A stretch of 64,000 nt of DNA from Monomorium pharaonis (GCF_013373865.1 NC_050474.1:18110042-18174041); one strand, 5' to 3'; shown: positions 32,604 to 47,400, counted from the first letter of the stretch. Numbers and translations are program-made. The notes: generated from the sequence alone by a model not told the origin.

Positions 32604-32838
32604 CATACTTACATACATTAATTTATTATCTAATTTTCTTTCTTTTTTAAAAATATTATACACATAAAAAAAGGAAAAAAGAAATACAATATACACAACA
32701 TACATAAATCTTTAAAGTAATATGATATTGACACTGAAATGTAACGAAATGTTGTCAGCTCTGATTCTTCTTCTTTTTCTTGTTTTTTTTTCTTTAATTA
32801 GCATTAGAGATTGACGACATAATTTGAAAAACAAAATT

Positions 32839-33271
32839 ACAATTGTTAATAAATTATTAAATACTTTGACTTTGATTATATGTGTACCTTTCCATATAAA
32901 ATGAAATCAACATCTTTTGCAAAAATCAATACAGAAAACTAACTTTCGAAAATCTTTTGTTCGAGTAAGATACCTCACAATGTACAAAAAAGTTACAATT
33001 GTTAATAAATTATTAAATACTTTGACATTACATGTATCTTTCTATATAAAATAAGATCAACATTTTTTGGAACTACTTGGAAATATTTTATATACATTAA
33101 TTAATTAACTATTATTGCTAGTTATAAAATAATATTGTGACATATGCATGCACACGTACGCGTGCACATATAGAAATTAATAAATTTAAAAAATAACCAA
33201 ATAAAAAATAATCAATAGAGAAAACTAACTTTCGAAAATCTTTCGTTTGAGTAAAATACTTCACAGTGTAC
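32839..33271. repeat. Local tandem repeat, period about 156
   Basis: ACAATTGTTAATAAATTATT at 32839 recurs at 32995. AGAAAACTAACTTTCGAAAA at 32933 recurs at 33219. The copies are partial and diverged, which indicates unequal duplication. Confidence 0.7.
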
Positions 33272-33299
33272 ATACACACGCACAGATGCACGCACTTCT

Positions 33300-33416
33300 C
33301 TCCCCCCCTCTCTCTCACTCTCTCTCTCTCTCTCCGTCTCTCCCAGTCTTTCCCGGTCTCTCCCGGTCTCTCTTGGTCTCTCTTGATCTCTCCCCGTCTC
33401 TCCCCGTCTCTCCGCT
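33300..33416. repeat. 10-base minisatellite (CTCTCCCGGT type), locus 1
   Basis: A run of TC dinucleotides passes into units of the form CTCTCCCGGT and CTCTCCCCGT. The same unit, in the opposite orientation, makes up the larger array at 42060-42340. Its right edge joins an RT-derived fragment. Confidence 0.85.
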
Positions 33417-33424
33417 CGCGATTG

Positions 33425-33584
33425 TCAACGCAAAGACGTAACTCTCTATTCTTTTTATGAAAGTATAATAGGACTTGCATAGAGAGAATTGCTCGGTCTA
33501 ATGATATTTTCTTTTAATAAATTATATAAAATCTCCTGCAATTTCTGTTTATCTGAATATGAAAGTCTACGCGGTTGGTAACTA
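33425..33584 (-). mobile_element. Ty3/gypsy reverse-transcriptase fragment
   Basis: The nucleotide sequence matches 59219-59378 in many blocks (CAACGCAAAGACG, GAATTGCTCGGTCTAATGAT, ATGAAAGTCTACGCGGT). On the minus strand it encodes KKNRELRLCVDNRE, equivalent to the conserved KKNGEFRLCVDYRE finger segment of gypsy RT. Coding ends exactly where the minisatellite begins. Confidence 0.75.
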
Positions 33585-33599
33585 ATCGCCTACATAGAA

Positions 33600-35280
33600 A
33601 TGAAACCTCCAATAGACGTCCATTGGACGTCTATCATGGAAATTTAGAACTTTTAGTGGACATCTCTTAGACATCTAAGATGCAGAGCTATTAGAAGCGT
33701 TAGCTAGCGCTATTAACTTCCGAGCGGTACAAACGTAAAGTGAAAGTGGGGTACATTTACACCTCAGTCTGACGTTTGTGTATACATCTCTGATACCGCC
33801 ATGCAAAACATTGTTTTTTGTATTGGTGTTTTCTTCAGACGGGCACTCGCTATAGAGAGAGAGGTATTAAACTACATTTGCGCGAGCTGCAACGTTCCTA
33901 CGTGTGAAACCACAAGATCATACAGTGTGAGGAATCATGCAGCTTGGAGTCAAGAAAATATTTTAATAATTTTTTTACTTTAGTAATGTATTCTGTAATT
34001 AAAAAATAAACATTTTTTTACAGTTTTATAGCACAATAGAAAAGATTGATTGTGTTTGTACTTATTTTTTTCCTTCTTCTTAAATCATTGTTTGTTGTTT
34101 ACTTTTATTTAATCAAATAATTATACTTTTTAAACAATACCTAAAATTAATTTTATTCCGGTTCTAGATTTATCGTTTACCTTTTCAAAATTGTTTTATT
34201 TTTTTAATTTATTAAAAATTGACGAAAATACAATAGATAAAAAAATTTTATTTTTTGATTTTTTCAAACTTTATTTTGTTTAAATTAATTTTTAAAGTTA
34301 TTTTTAATATTAATTAATATTATTGAGGATTATACCATTGTCATAGTCACGAAAACACGAAGAGATTCACGTAGCACAATATTGATTTCAGTCCATTTGT
34401 TCAATGCAGAACACTTAGAACGGAATGGGGTACATTTATATTATATAATCCAGTGTGATATTAGAGATAAAAAAAAACAAATTTACCGTTCTAGCTTTTA
34501 CTTGTCACTATACGTAACACCCCTATCAAAAATACTATTAAAATTGCGGAAAAAACTATTGGAAATTATTGGAAAACTACTCATTCAATGTTGTATAGTT
34601 GTATTATTAGTTCCAATAATTTTTTCACAAAGCTAATAGTATCCCTGTGAGCAAAATGCGTGCCATGTGTTAACGGACATCGGCAACAGATTTTCTCAGA
34701 AGTTGATAACAAAATAAAAATTGATTGGCATTTATTATTTCAGCAAAATACTTATACAATTTATAGAATTGCTCACAGAATTTGATAGCAGACTGATGGC
34801 AGGAATCGAGTAAAATCTGCACGTGCGAGCAATCTGATTGTAGATTAATAGCAAAAAGTGCAAACCTCGTTCGATCACTGACATCAATCTGTTCGCATAG
34901 CATGATCAACAGGCTTTGTTATATCTTTGTTCGCGCAATTTGTCAACACCTTTTAATATTACAGATTTCTGCAATTTGTCAGCCGTTTTGCTTGACAACG
35001 GTTAACGGCAGACAATTGGCATAATCAGTTTTCAACAAACTTGGCTATTTGGAATTCTTCAATAAGGAACGAAATATGACGTAATTCTACTGATAAATTT
35101 TTATTATTAACAATTACAAAAGTCGATCTTTTCTATGTAACATCCATCTAATAATTTAGAATTAAAAAATCGTCGATAAGATCCAGGTTAGTCTGCGAGA
35201 GATTAAATATCAAAATCTGCTTTAACTGAAAGCTGATTTCCTATGTTATTCACATATTAATCTAATAGCTAACTTATAAT
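33600..35280. other. Intergenic interval downstream of the reductase gene
   Basis: A near-perfect palindrome of ATAGACGTCC type lies at about 33611-33634. 34650-35060 contains repeated TTTGATAGCAG / GATTGATAGCA-like words suggesting old repeat sequence. No gene supported. Confidence 0.4.
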
Positions 35281-35288
35281 TTTACTAT

Positions 35289-35294
35289 TTTATT
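35289..35294 (-). terminator. Candidate poly(A) signal of the reductase gene
   Basis: AATAAA on the minus strand, about 115 bases 3' of the stop codon at 35408-35410. Confidence 0.5.
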
Positions 35295-35407
35295 AAATTA
35301 TTGCAATTGCAGAAGAAAAGAGAATGCATAGATGATAAATGTATTACATGTGTCATGAAGCAAATGTAAAACAAGGTGATAAGATAATAAATATCTTAAT
35401 ATTAACA

Positions 35408-38400
35408 TTATATAAACAAATTCTTAAATATAATTAATATAATCCAAAAGACAGCAAAAACAAATACAACTTTTATCATTTGGTGTATCCAATAAAATCT
35501 GAAATTAAAAGTTTTGTTTACATACAATAAATTTAAACTAAAAAAAGTAATTGAAAATTAAAAAAAAATTATTCGTTACCTTTTATATTTAATACGGCTG
35601 ATTTCTAAAGTATTCTCATCATCCTTGACTATGTAGAGGCGTAAGCCCTGATAATGATCAATAAAATATTTTGTCCAGTTAAATTCTATCATGTTAAACT
35701 TAAATAATTGTTGATCCTTTTCATTGAGACGATCCCACATTGCATGAATATTGTCAGTAGAATAAGTCCACTCTTTATTACAAAAAGGTTCGATTGCTTT
35801 GGAAAATTTGTCAATCTTTGCATACAACTTGCACATACTGAAATACATGAGAAATTACTAAAACTTTTTATATTATAAATGTGATTTTATTTAATTAGAT
35901 AGATATAAACTATTAGAAGTATACATAATTATTAATCTATTAAATATATATAATATTTATATTTCTGATACCTCGGACTACGATTTATACAGATGCTTGC
36001 AATATCCATAAATAAAGCCGGAAGAAAGTGACAGAGCCAAGTACAAATTTTATAGGATGCTTTATATTGTAAGTGAATCATTATGGGTATGTACATGGCA
36101 TTTCTCAAGGGATATGTTTTACTTATGTCGAGAAATGTGTGAGTATATTCCTTCCAAGTAGGCCCATCAATTGGTGATACAAAATTATAAATTAACATAT
36201 CTCTGCCTCTCCTAAAAAACCAATTAAAATTTAGTTAAATTATGTATTATATTTTTTTTATGTATCGGTGTTACAATTACATAAATATTCACAAATTATA
36301 GTAATACCTTAATATTTAAGATATTTAAGTATACATCTTGATATGATAACAAAAGTTTATTATCAATTTTATTTTAATAAAATGTTTTGCTCGATTACTC
36401 TATGTATTATTATTGTTATTATTATGTATTATAAACATTTACATATAAATAAATATGCAATAATAAATAAAAAGTTATAATAAAAAAATTATGTGTAAAA
36501 TTAATATTATATTATAGTCTATTATTGTCTGTGGCAATAATTAAAATAATAAAAGTAAGATTGTATATAAATTAATTGCATTGATTGATGCGTAAAGTAG
36601 TGGCATTGTTAAGTACATGGTTATACCTTGATTGGTTATGGACGTCATAAGCACTAGCAATTAATGCATTTGCGGTGAAATCGACTGGTACTATATTTGC
36701 CTTGACACTGGGATCACAACGTTGAAATCTTGCTAAGCCAAGTAGTGAAGCTACGACAATGCCAAGTGGTCCATACATATTGTCGATCCATCCAACGAGT
36801 GGCTCACTGGCACTAGACAAAACTTTAAGAAATCTTAATTATTTTTTCTTGTAGATTTATATATGAAAAGTGTTTAACAAAAGATAGGAGAAAATTTTAA
36901 GGATTGATTCTATATGATAGTAAAGTAATAAAATAATATTAAATAACATAATTGCTCGTTTTATTAGTTTGGTTTTTAATTATAATTGTTGTCAATATTC
37001 CTTTATGTTTAAAGCTTTTTTTACATAAATATATTTAAATATTTTTATAATGTCTTTCAGGACTGACAAAATTGTCGGCGCGGAATTTATACAAGCTAAA
37101 AAAATTAATAGAAAAATTATATTTAGTACACCTCTCTCAGAAAGGATTTCTGATACCAAGCAAAAAAAATTTTTGACATATTTAATCTTATTACTATCCC
37201 AGTTATTGAACAGAAACTAATTTCAATTATATATATTTATTTTTTATATTGTTTAATATTATTCTGGATAAACCGAGAATAATATGAAGAAAAGTTGTGC
37301 ATGTCTCTTTAATAAATCAATTAGCGTAATTTTTTTTACAATGTTTAATAATTTGTTTATAGCAATTGCAAAACTAATTTTTGCAAAGTGCTTTTTATGT
37401 CAGATATGTTCTTTATACTCTTTTTCTTTTTCTGACTATTATTATGTAGCTACTCTTGCGGGTTTAGCCGTTAATCTTAATGGGTTAATAAACTTTTAAA
37501 GAATCTGTTAGTTTTTATAATTATTTTGTTACCTATTGCAGGCCGAAATATTCCAATTGGTAAATCTCCGCTTTCGTCTCTGAGAAGTCCTTCCGCCATT
37601 GCTTTTGTAAATGTATAAATATTCGGCCATTGTGATATAATTCTACTCAAATAATAATTTAATTATCTATATTAATACATTTCATTATTTTATTATACTG
37701 CATATTACACATACCTAGTTATTTTTTTCTTGATTATATTTTCAGGTAAATTACGTGTAAACGTAATAAGATTTTTGTAATTAATAGGATATGAGTAAAA
37801 TCGTTCTTCAATATGGTCCACATAGCAATTCGCATATACGGTTGACACATGAATAAGTGACTGTAGGATAAAGAATCGTTAAATTCAATCTTTTAATTTT
37901 TTAAAAATAAATAAACGTACTAATACCAATAACTTTTGTTAAGAATTATTGTTATTCATTGAAGAAAAAATGTATGATATTTGGAACTAGTAAACAATAG
38001 TTCAGAATATTATTTTATAGTATTTAAATGTTATTAAAAAGAATTATTTTTGTAGTGTTTAAATGTTAATAAAAAATTAGAAAAAGATAATTTTATTTTC
38101 GAGCAGAGCTGAATTCTCTTGGTCGGTTTCCTAGCTGGATGGACAGGCTCAGATTATATTACAATCATAATACAATGAGGTAACAGTGGCACAACTTGTA
38201 GATGTGATATATATAATTAAGAATAAACAAAAATAAATCTAATTGAACATGATCAAATATATAAAATTCTAAATTCTAAATGTTTAAAATAAAAATATGT
38301 TTGAGGCAAAAGTTAATTATAAAATATAGTGAGATTATGGTTAACCAAACGATATTTTTTTCTCTTAGTATTGATATGTAATTATCCAAAGAATTACCTT

Positions 38401-41400
38401 TAAATTTATCATATGTTTTGCAAGCTTCAAGATGGTAGCAGTAGCGTTAATGTTTGCTGCCGTAGAAACTTTGATTTCTTCGTTAAAACGTACATTCGCT
38501 GCCATATGAAAAATTATGGATACCTATATATTATATTATAAATATTGCACTATAATGTTTTCAGTTAAAAAATTAGGTAAACGAAAAAAAAAGTTTATTA
38601 ATTTTTAACTACGTTAATTTATACAGTGCAACCTCTCAGTACGGTCCCTCTGAATAAGCCCGCTTTCCCGCTTCGCTGTATACGATCTCCCACTGTATCA
38701 CCTTTCTACTCGAACTCAAGTTTCAAGCACGACCCTCTCATTTTTTACATCATATAATGTTTAATTATTTATTAATTATTAATATATTTAAATAATTGTT
38801 AAATAACGTACATTAATAAAATTGAGAACTAACTTTTAAACTTGCATATTTGTATTTTAAAACTATAAATATTTTAAAATTACGGCCGGCCCTATTGAGA
38901 GGAAGGTGAATTTTTCCACGACGCGGCGCGGCGGCAGTATCGAATTAGTGGGGAGCCTTCAATTCATGGAAAGGTATTCTCCTCCGATCCAATCGCGGAA
39001 ATTTAGAGAGGTTGCACTGTAACTAAATTACAATTAGATTATGATTTATAATTAGATTATGGTTAGATAAAGGAAGATCATCAATACACAATTTTTCTTT
39101 TGTATTTATTTGAGAAATAAACAATTTATTTGAAATTATGTTATGAACAAAACAGATTATATAGCTTATAATTTGTTTTCAGTAAGAGGAATACAGTTTA
39201 CATTCTACAATAATTTTATATTTTATACCATACGTTATAAAAAAATACAAAAGAGAAAAATATTAACAAAGTAGTTTAAGAAATTATAAAAATTAAAAAT
39301 AATATAATATAATTAATAATAATATAATATAATTAATAACGTATTCTCTATTTTTTAATCTATATAACTTGCAAAAAATAATACAAATTTTATTTTAATT
39401 TTTGAAGAAATTATTTTAGCAAAAGAGCTCCATAAATATGTGAGTAAATGTACATAAACTTTAAATTTTTTATATCTCTAACTAAATCATGTTTTTGTCA
39501 GTATTAATAATACAATGCAATGTTTAGTTTTCGAGAAATAAAAGAATGTCTTTAAAAGCTTATTCCATTGAGAAATGATAAAATGATTCATTGAAATAAC
39601 ATCAATGTTTTTTGCATCAAAAATACATCAACTTGACATCAATTCAATATTTTTTCGGAGAGCATATCTCACTGAAATATCAGTATTGGCGATCTTCCTC
39701 TACTACTGTGATAAAAACAAGGTAAATTTTTTATTTAAACTTTGCGGGTACTATAAAATCATGAAATTATTATTTTTGTGTGTTGGTAGTACTGTCTTTG
39801 ACATCTATGCAGAGTTTCATGTCAATATATTCAATTGCTGCAAAGCTACACGTGTTTTTGTAAACATACAAAAGTGAGTTTTTCGATTTTTACTATGTCT
39901 GATTTTGTTGAGCAAAGAATTTGCGTTAAATTTTGTTTGCGGAATGAATATTCTGCCGCGGAAACGTTGAGGATGTTGCAGAAGGCCTTGATGATAAGAC
40001 TATGTCGCAAAAAAATGTTTACAAGTGGTATGGAAATGCTGCGGCCATTTCATTTGAATCAACCCAAACCATTTTTAAAGATGTTTTGTGCCTCAAATGC
40101 GTCAAATCTCGATTCGTTCCAAAAACACTCAATTTCGTCCTGTAATATCTTCAACGTTTCCGCGGCAGAATATTCATTCTGTAAATAAAATTTAATGCAA
40201 ATTCTTTGCTCAACAAAATCAGACATAGTAAAAATCGAAAAATTCATTTTTGTATGTTTGCAAAAACACGTGTAGCTCTGCAGCAATTGAATATATTGAC
40301 ATGAAACGCTGCATAGATGTCAAAGACAGCACTACTAACCCACCAAAAAAAAAAAAAAAATAATTTCATGATTTTATAGTGCTCGCAAAGTTTAAATGAA
40401 AATTCACCTTATTTTTTAATCACAGTAGTATGTATAAAACCTCTCGTTTAAATATGCAATAATTTTGGTTGTGTTAAAATATTATAGTACAGATAAGAAA
40501 ATAATTAGAGTAATTTGAATTAAATACTTCATTTATTAGCATGTTCTTGTCATTTGCTGATAATCCAAAGTCTTTGACATTTAAATCGCCTATAACCGGG
40601 ACGACTTTTTGGCGGAAATTGGGTACTTCCTTTTTTACTTGATTGTAAAGCTACACAGATTACACATATCTTATATGATAAGTTTACAAATACACATTGC
40701 GATATACATCATATTAATTTGATATTGTTTTCTAGATACTTACAGGTTTTTCGAATATTTCGTCTAGTCGACTGTTGGGGCATTTATCTTTTTTTGATCG
40801 TATCAGCAGATATATCGTGGAAATATCGGCACAACTTCGTAATAGTTTTTCAATTAAAACTTTTCCAAGAAATCCGGTACCTCCTAAAAAATAAATAAAG
40901 CGTAAATTATACACGCACACATACACATGTACGCGCGCGCGCGCGCGCGTGTGTGTGTGTATGACTACATAGTACGTAAGAATGTCTTTTGAGAATTCAA
41001 AACCATTTTATATTTAGAACATTCTAATTTAATCTGAAAATATTCTTTGAATAGTTCTTTTACATTAGAAGTGATCAAAAATATTTAATTTTTGTGTAAT
41101 TTCTTGTACGTTAAGATTCTGCATGTGTTTTTAAAAAAATTTGTCTTTTCTTATATTTGTGCATAGGAACAACAAGTTGTAGTCTACCTTTGTAAAAAAA
41201 ACTTTTTTTTAACAGTTTTGGAAACCTGTTTTCCGTCCTTGAAAATATTAAAAAACGTTTTTATAAAAGTTATTATAAATATGTTTTACTAAAGAAGGTT
41301 ATTGGAAGCAATTGAAACTGGAAGAGCAAGATTAAGGTATCGAAATCGTTCCAAGAAAAAATAATCCCGGTATAAGTCAGTTAAACAAGATATAGGTGAC

Positions 41401-44400
41401 TTCTTTTACAAATTTTACAAGTGCAATATTGACGTACGAATTGGAAATTTAAGAAAACATTATTAATGCATGTTTGTAATCTACGTGTCTGTAATCTATT
41501 TTCTAAATATATTTCTTATAATTGTGTATAATTATATATGTATGTTTCAAAGAATATGTGATCTATGTATATAAATAAAAATGTAAATGTTTGTTTGTCA
41601 TCTAAGATCTCCGTAAGTTTTTCATCGATTGCTTTGAAATTTTGACACAACGTTGCATTCGTAACCGTGAGTGTTGTTATGGGGTCTGATTTTGGATATA
41701 CTTGGTGTTTCAAAAATGATGGCCATAATTTAATTTTAAACAATATTTTTTAAATAATATTTTTTTGTAATTTTGACATAACGTTGTATTGAATTTAGTT
41801 AGAAGTACGTGAATAAATAAATATTAGATTTATTACTGGTCATAAATGCAGGCCTTTAATTTGAAAATGTTTATTTTAGCATGTATATGACAATTTAGAA
41901 TCAATGGCAGGATTTGAAATTTTGACACAATGTTGCATTCGAAAACGGGAGTGTTCTTATGGGGTTTGATTTTGGATATACCGGGTGTTTAAAAAATGAT
42001 GGCCATAATTCAAGTGTAAAAATCGTTTTTTATTAATATTATTAAAATTTTGACACATTGAGACGAGGAGAGACGGGGAGAGACGGAGAGAAACGGGGAG
42101 AGACCGGGAGAGACGGGAGAGACCGGGAGAGACCGGGAGAGACGGGAGAGACCGGGAGAGACCGGGAGAGACCGGGAGAGACGAGGAGAGACCGGGAGAG
42201 ACGGAGATAAACGCAGAGAGACCGGGAGAGACGGGGAGAGATTGGGAGAGACCAGAAGAGACGGGGAGAGATCGGGAGAGACGGGGAGAGACCGGGAGAG
42301 ACCAGGAGAGACGGGGAGAGACGGGAGAGATCGAGAGAGGCAAAGAATGTTTCTATTGTGTTTAAATTAAGGTAATAAGAAAAATAAAGATGGCTTTTAT
42401 TTTATTGAAAAAAAGGAACTTATTTAAAACAGTCTTTTGAATGGATTTCTATTAAATCCATGGCAGCTTTTAGAAAAAAAAGTTGGAAATACATAAATAA
42501 ATGAATATTAGATTTACTAAAGATAGATAAATGCTTATTCAAAATAAAATAAAAAGAGCAACAGTAAAGCAAGGCTCTTGAAAGTTAAACAACGAAAGCA
42601 AAGAAAATTTGAAAAAAAACGTAGCATAAGAATAGAGAGCAACGCTTGGCAGGGCATAGTTATATAATAAATGAGCAATTTTCACTCATTCTTAATACTT
42701 AATTTTTTGTAAAGAAAACTGCAAAAATTATCTTTTGATTAGTTTTGTCTTTTCAGTATAACTATTTTTTTATATTAAATAGAAATTTTACAAAAAAATT
42801 ATAAGTATAAATACATATATGTAAACATATTTTGTATATGTATAATTATATACATTTTTTTATATAAAAAATTGTTTACTGAGTACATATAACGCTATTT
42901 TAAATATTTATAACGTGATGAATTTAGTTATGAGATCACAAACAAATAATTTTGTATTTAACATGAATGCTAAAACATGATAACATTGTCCGATATAAAG
43001 TATTCAATTTTGTTCGAATTGAATCAGAATAAATATTGCAAATTTTAAGAAAATTTATTTCTTATCTTCCTTAGAAGACTTACAAGAATTGTTGTTTTTA
43101 ACTTCAAATTAAATACACAAAAAATATACAAAAAAATTGTTTTTATGTACTATAAATTGTAAATTAAAAAAGTATATTGCGTATATAAAATTAAAGACCA
43201 GGGCACCTCATAAATCATAAATTTAAACTTTTAAAAGTACTTGTAATAATAAGAATTTTATTGTTTTACTCTTCCAGGGCACCTTGGACCACAAAAATAA
43301 TTTTATTCAATAAATAACAATGACAAAGATTAAAAATAAGTTTTAATTAACTTACACGGTGCAGCATATAGCACTAAAACACAACTAAAATATAATAGAA
43401 TATAAAACTATTAAATATATTCTATAACTATTAAATATAACTAACAGAATTGAAAATTTATAAATAATAATATTAAGCAGTGAATAAATAAGATCAAGAA
43501 TAAAACTTAAGAATATAAATTTAAATTGATTACTTCTTTATGTTTGCCTTCTTTGTACATACGCTTGGTAAAGTGTGTGTTATACATTCAAGCTATGGTC
43601 TAAAAGTGATAAAGAAAAGATTAATATTGACATAGGTCTTTCAAAAGCACCTTCTTATTTTTTGGAAACTAAATCTATCGTACTATATTAATACGGATAA
43701 AAACAGAATCTGTTTACATAATTAAAAAATTAAACTGCTTCATACATTTGTGGCTTTTTTCGACATGAAATGTACCAAGAACAAAATTATTTAAAAATAC
43801 GAATAAAATTTGTATGATTTTCTTTTGCAAGTTGCATAGTTTATACAATAGTGAGTACATTCTTATATTAATATTAGATTGTTTTACATGTTTGTAGCTT
43901 TCTAAAATTGTTCTGTTTATATTATATTAAAATTGTTCTGTTTTAATTTTTATATTTTTTTTCATAATGCGATATAAAATACAAAATGTTCGTGAAACAA
44001 AATCGGTACATTTTTCTATTAAACAGATTGTAAAACAGATCGTATAAATGTGTAATTTGTTTTTTTAATAACATAATATTATTTCAGATAAATTGTCTAT
44101 TTCTTAAATAGATTTATTTCTATTTTCTAAATTGTGCATATGTGTTTATTTTTATTAAATTGGTTATCTTTAAAATGCTTTTATTTTCAAAGTGCTCATT
44201 TTCAATTTTTTATTTTATAAAGTTTGTTGTTTAATATACAGAAATATATTTTATTACTAAATTGTTTATTAATTTGTTTTATAATTAATTCCTTTACTAT
44301 GAATGTGTATGAAATCTGCCAGTAAAATTGACTATGCCAGTTTTAAGGACTAAGTAATTAATTTTTTTAAGTTCTTCTAAATTAAGTAAGATATTATATT

Positions 44401-47400
44401 TAGTTATATTTAGTTATGTTTAATATATAATTATGTTAAAAAAATATTATTTATTAAAGAATATGTGACAGTAATGTAGAATATATCACGTTCTGTAAAA
44501 AAGTATCAAAAATTTGTTATTTAAAAGTCCCGCGATGAAGGTATCAACAATTTTTTTTGTGGCCTAAGCTGGCAGCGCTGTATCTAATTACCATCGCAGA
44601 GAGAATTGGGCTCGATTTGTCAATCAGTTTGTTTACAGCAGCTGTTTATGTTCATCGAATTCAAGAGTGTTTTGCGATTTTTATAATGGGTAAATTTTTC
44701 GAGAAAAGAATTTGTCTTAAATTGTGTGTTGCCAACAAAATTTCTTCTGTCAAATTATTGAAAATGGTACAAAGATTTTTCCCATGTAAAACACGGAAGT
44801 CACAATGATGTCATTTGTCACTTAATAACATCAGGATGATGTCGTAAGAGCATTTTTTATATATTTATAAGTAACAAATAAAATCATAATGACATCATTG
44901 TGATGTTGTTGTTATTCTGTGTTCTACCTGGATTGGTGAATCACGTCTGTCGAAAACATAACAAGTGTATGAATGGTATAAGGCGTTTAAAAAAAAGCCA
45001 AGATGTAGTTAATGCCTCGTTCTAGTCGACCTTCAACGTCTACGATTGAAGGTACGTATCGTATACACAGAAATTCTTTCGGACAAACCATTAATAAAGA
45101 ATATTATTATTTTGGCGCTATGAGATTGTTCGCCGGACAAGGTCAGACTTGTGGAAAAATAATTTGACGCCTGGATTTGGCGTCACGATTATGGATCGTC
45201 GCACACATCGACTCTTGTACGCGAATTTTTGGCCAAAAACTCAACAGATGTCATCGACCAAGATGACAAAAGTTAAAAAACATGTCACATTTATATACAA
45301 AATATTAAAACAATTTTTAATTAGATATCGTAAAAATTACAGAGATATGAAATTTATTACGTGAGTGCATCATTTAAAATAATAACTCAAAATAAATCTT
45401 TCAAAATAAAGCATAAAAATTTTAAATCAAAGCAGATTTTTTATGATAATTTTTTATGGAAAAAGCTAAATTAAAAAAATATATCACAAAATGTGATAAT
45501 ATTTATTTTGCGCTATCATCAAAAGAAGTAAAAAAGTTAGCAAAGTCATATATATAGAAAAAAGAAATTCATGCAATAATATAAAATTTGTAATATTATA
45601 AAAAGTTTGTGAGGCAATAATTAATTTTTAATAAAAGTGCTAAGCTTTGCAATATTATTTAATGGACAACCCTGGTAAAAATTAATCAGTTTTTCAGATC
45701 TCCGCGGGAGTACTTAATGGGATAAATCACGAACTACAGCGTAAAACTAATTATTGAAAATAAGACATGGCTCCAAATTATGTAAATTAGTACAACAAAA
45801 TTTTTTAAATTTGTTTAAACAATTATTGTATAAACATTATAAAAGTTATTTTTTTAGTTTCTTTAGTAATTCTTTCTGTAGAATTGATTGTTGTACTTAA
45901 GTTTAAAAAATGATTTATTTATCATCTTTAAACAATTATTGTTTAAACAAATTGCAAAAAATGTATTATTTTATATAATTTGGTCATGCCCAATGATTTC
46001 ATCCTGTAGTTCGTGGTTTTTAAACATGAGCATTATAATAATGAATTAATTTTGTCAAATAATTTTCATGTAACAATTCAGAGCAAATAATTATATAAGG
46101 GGTTACATTACATTATGACATAATAAATTCTCAAAAAAATCTACTACGTTAAAAAATTCAAAGACTACCCATTTTACATTTTTAAGATTTAGAACGTGAG
46201 TTGCAGGTTGCAAATGCGGATATTGCCATTAAGCTAATACAATAGGTATTATTATTATGATGTAAAAATTATTTCTGAATTTACGACTTGTGTTCTGCAT
46301 ATGTAGAATAGTGTTAACACATTCTGCACACCAAGCTGTTTTTGCTCGACTTTTATTGAGGCCATTTGATGACTAAAGACTGACATATTGTTATAAAATA
46401 TTTCAGTATATCATTAATTAATAAGTAATTTATGCTTGTACATGCAATTTTCTATGTTGTCTCTTTTTTATGCTAATATATTTTACAGCTTTAAACTTAT
46501 TATAAAATATATTTTTTAAACGCATTTAACTAAATATGCTAGCATGTACTATATGTAGTACACGTGGTCTGAATGGAAAATTTAACGTGTGCCATCAGCG
46601 GTACATGTGCCACGGGACGTATTAATATGTAAATTATAAAATTATAATTAATATTTCTGTTTACAACAAACTAAAATATTTTTATTAATAAACTTAACTA
46701 ACCATAATTTATTCTCGTTTTTATCAATGTGTATACACTGATAGAAAAAATGTATTGTATTTATGATCATAATTCCGTAAGAAAATAATTGTAGTCAAGG
46801 ATATAATTTTTATAGTAATTATTACAATAATATTAGTAATAATAATTATGTGGTATATTTTAAAGAAGTATAATCTTTTTATGGCGTTATTATAAATAGG
46901 TGTAGCTATTATTACTAACGTTATTGTAATAGTTACTATAATAGTTACTATATAAAAATGACATTTTTGATTATAATTATTTTACTATGCTATTATAGTC
47001 ACAAATATCATATATTTTTCTATTAGTATACAACGATAGTTTGACAAATGCTCGGCCTAATACCGAAATATCAGGAGTATCAAATACAGGTTATAATTTT
47101 TTATAAGTTTGATTCTTCAGAGGACCTACCGTAATGTTTCAGACAGATACGTTTAGTAGTTTGTTTATTATGCTCAAATTAAACAATCAAGTTGTAGTAC
47201 TTCTCGAAAAATAGATAAAACTAAGTGTAGTGATAAAATACATTGTTATGAAAGATTTAACGCCAACCAAAATAAAAAACGAGCTTGATTTCTCTTTGGG
47301 AGACTCGTTATCATCGTTTTTAACAGTAAAGAAATGGGTTCCTAAGTTCAAATGTGATTGTTTGGTGATTTTTTGACGATAAACGTTCTGGTCGTTCAAA

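Noticed and set aside
41957..42343. 128-codon minus ORF of repeated [10 protein letters not shown] units
   Set aside because: Produced wholly by the 10-base minisatellite, whose period of 30 bases keeps the frame open.
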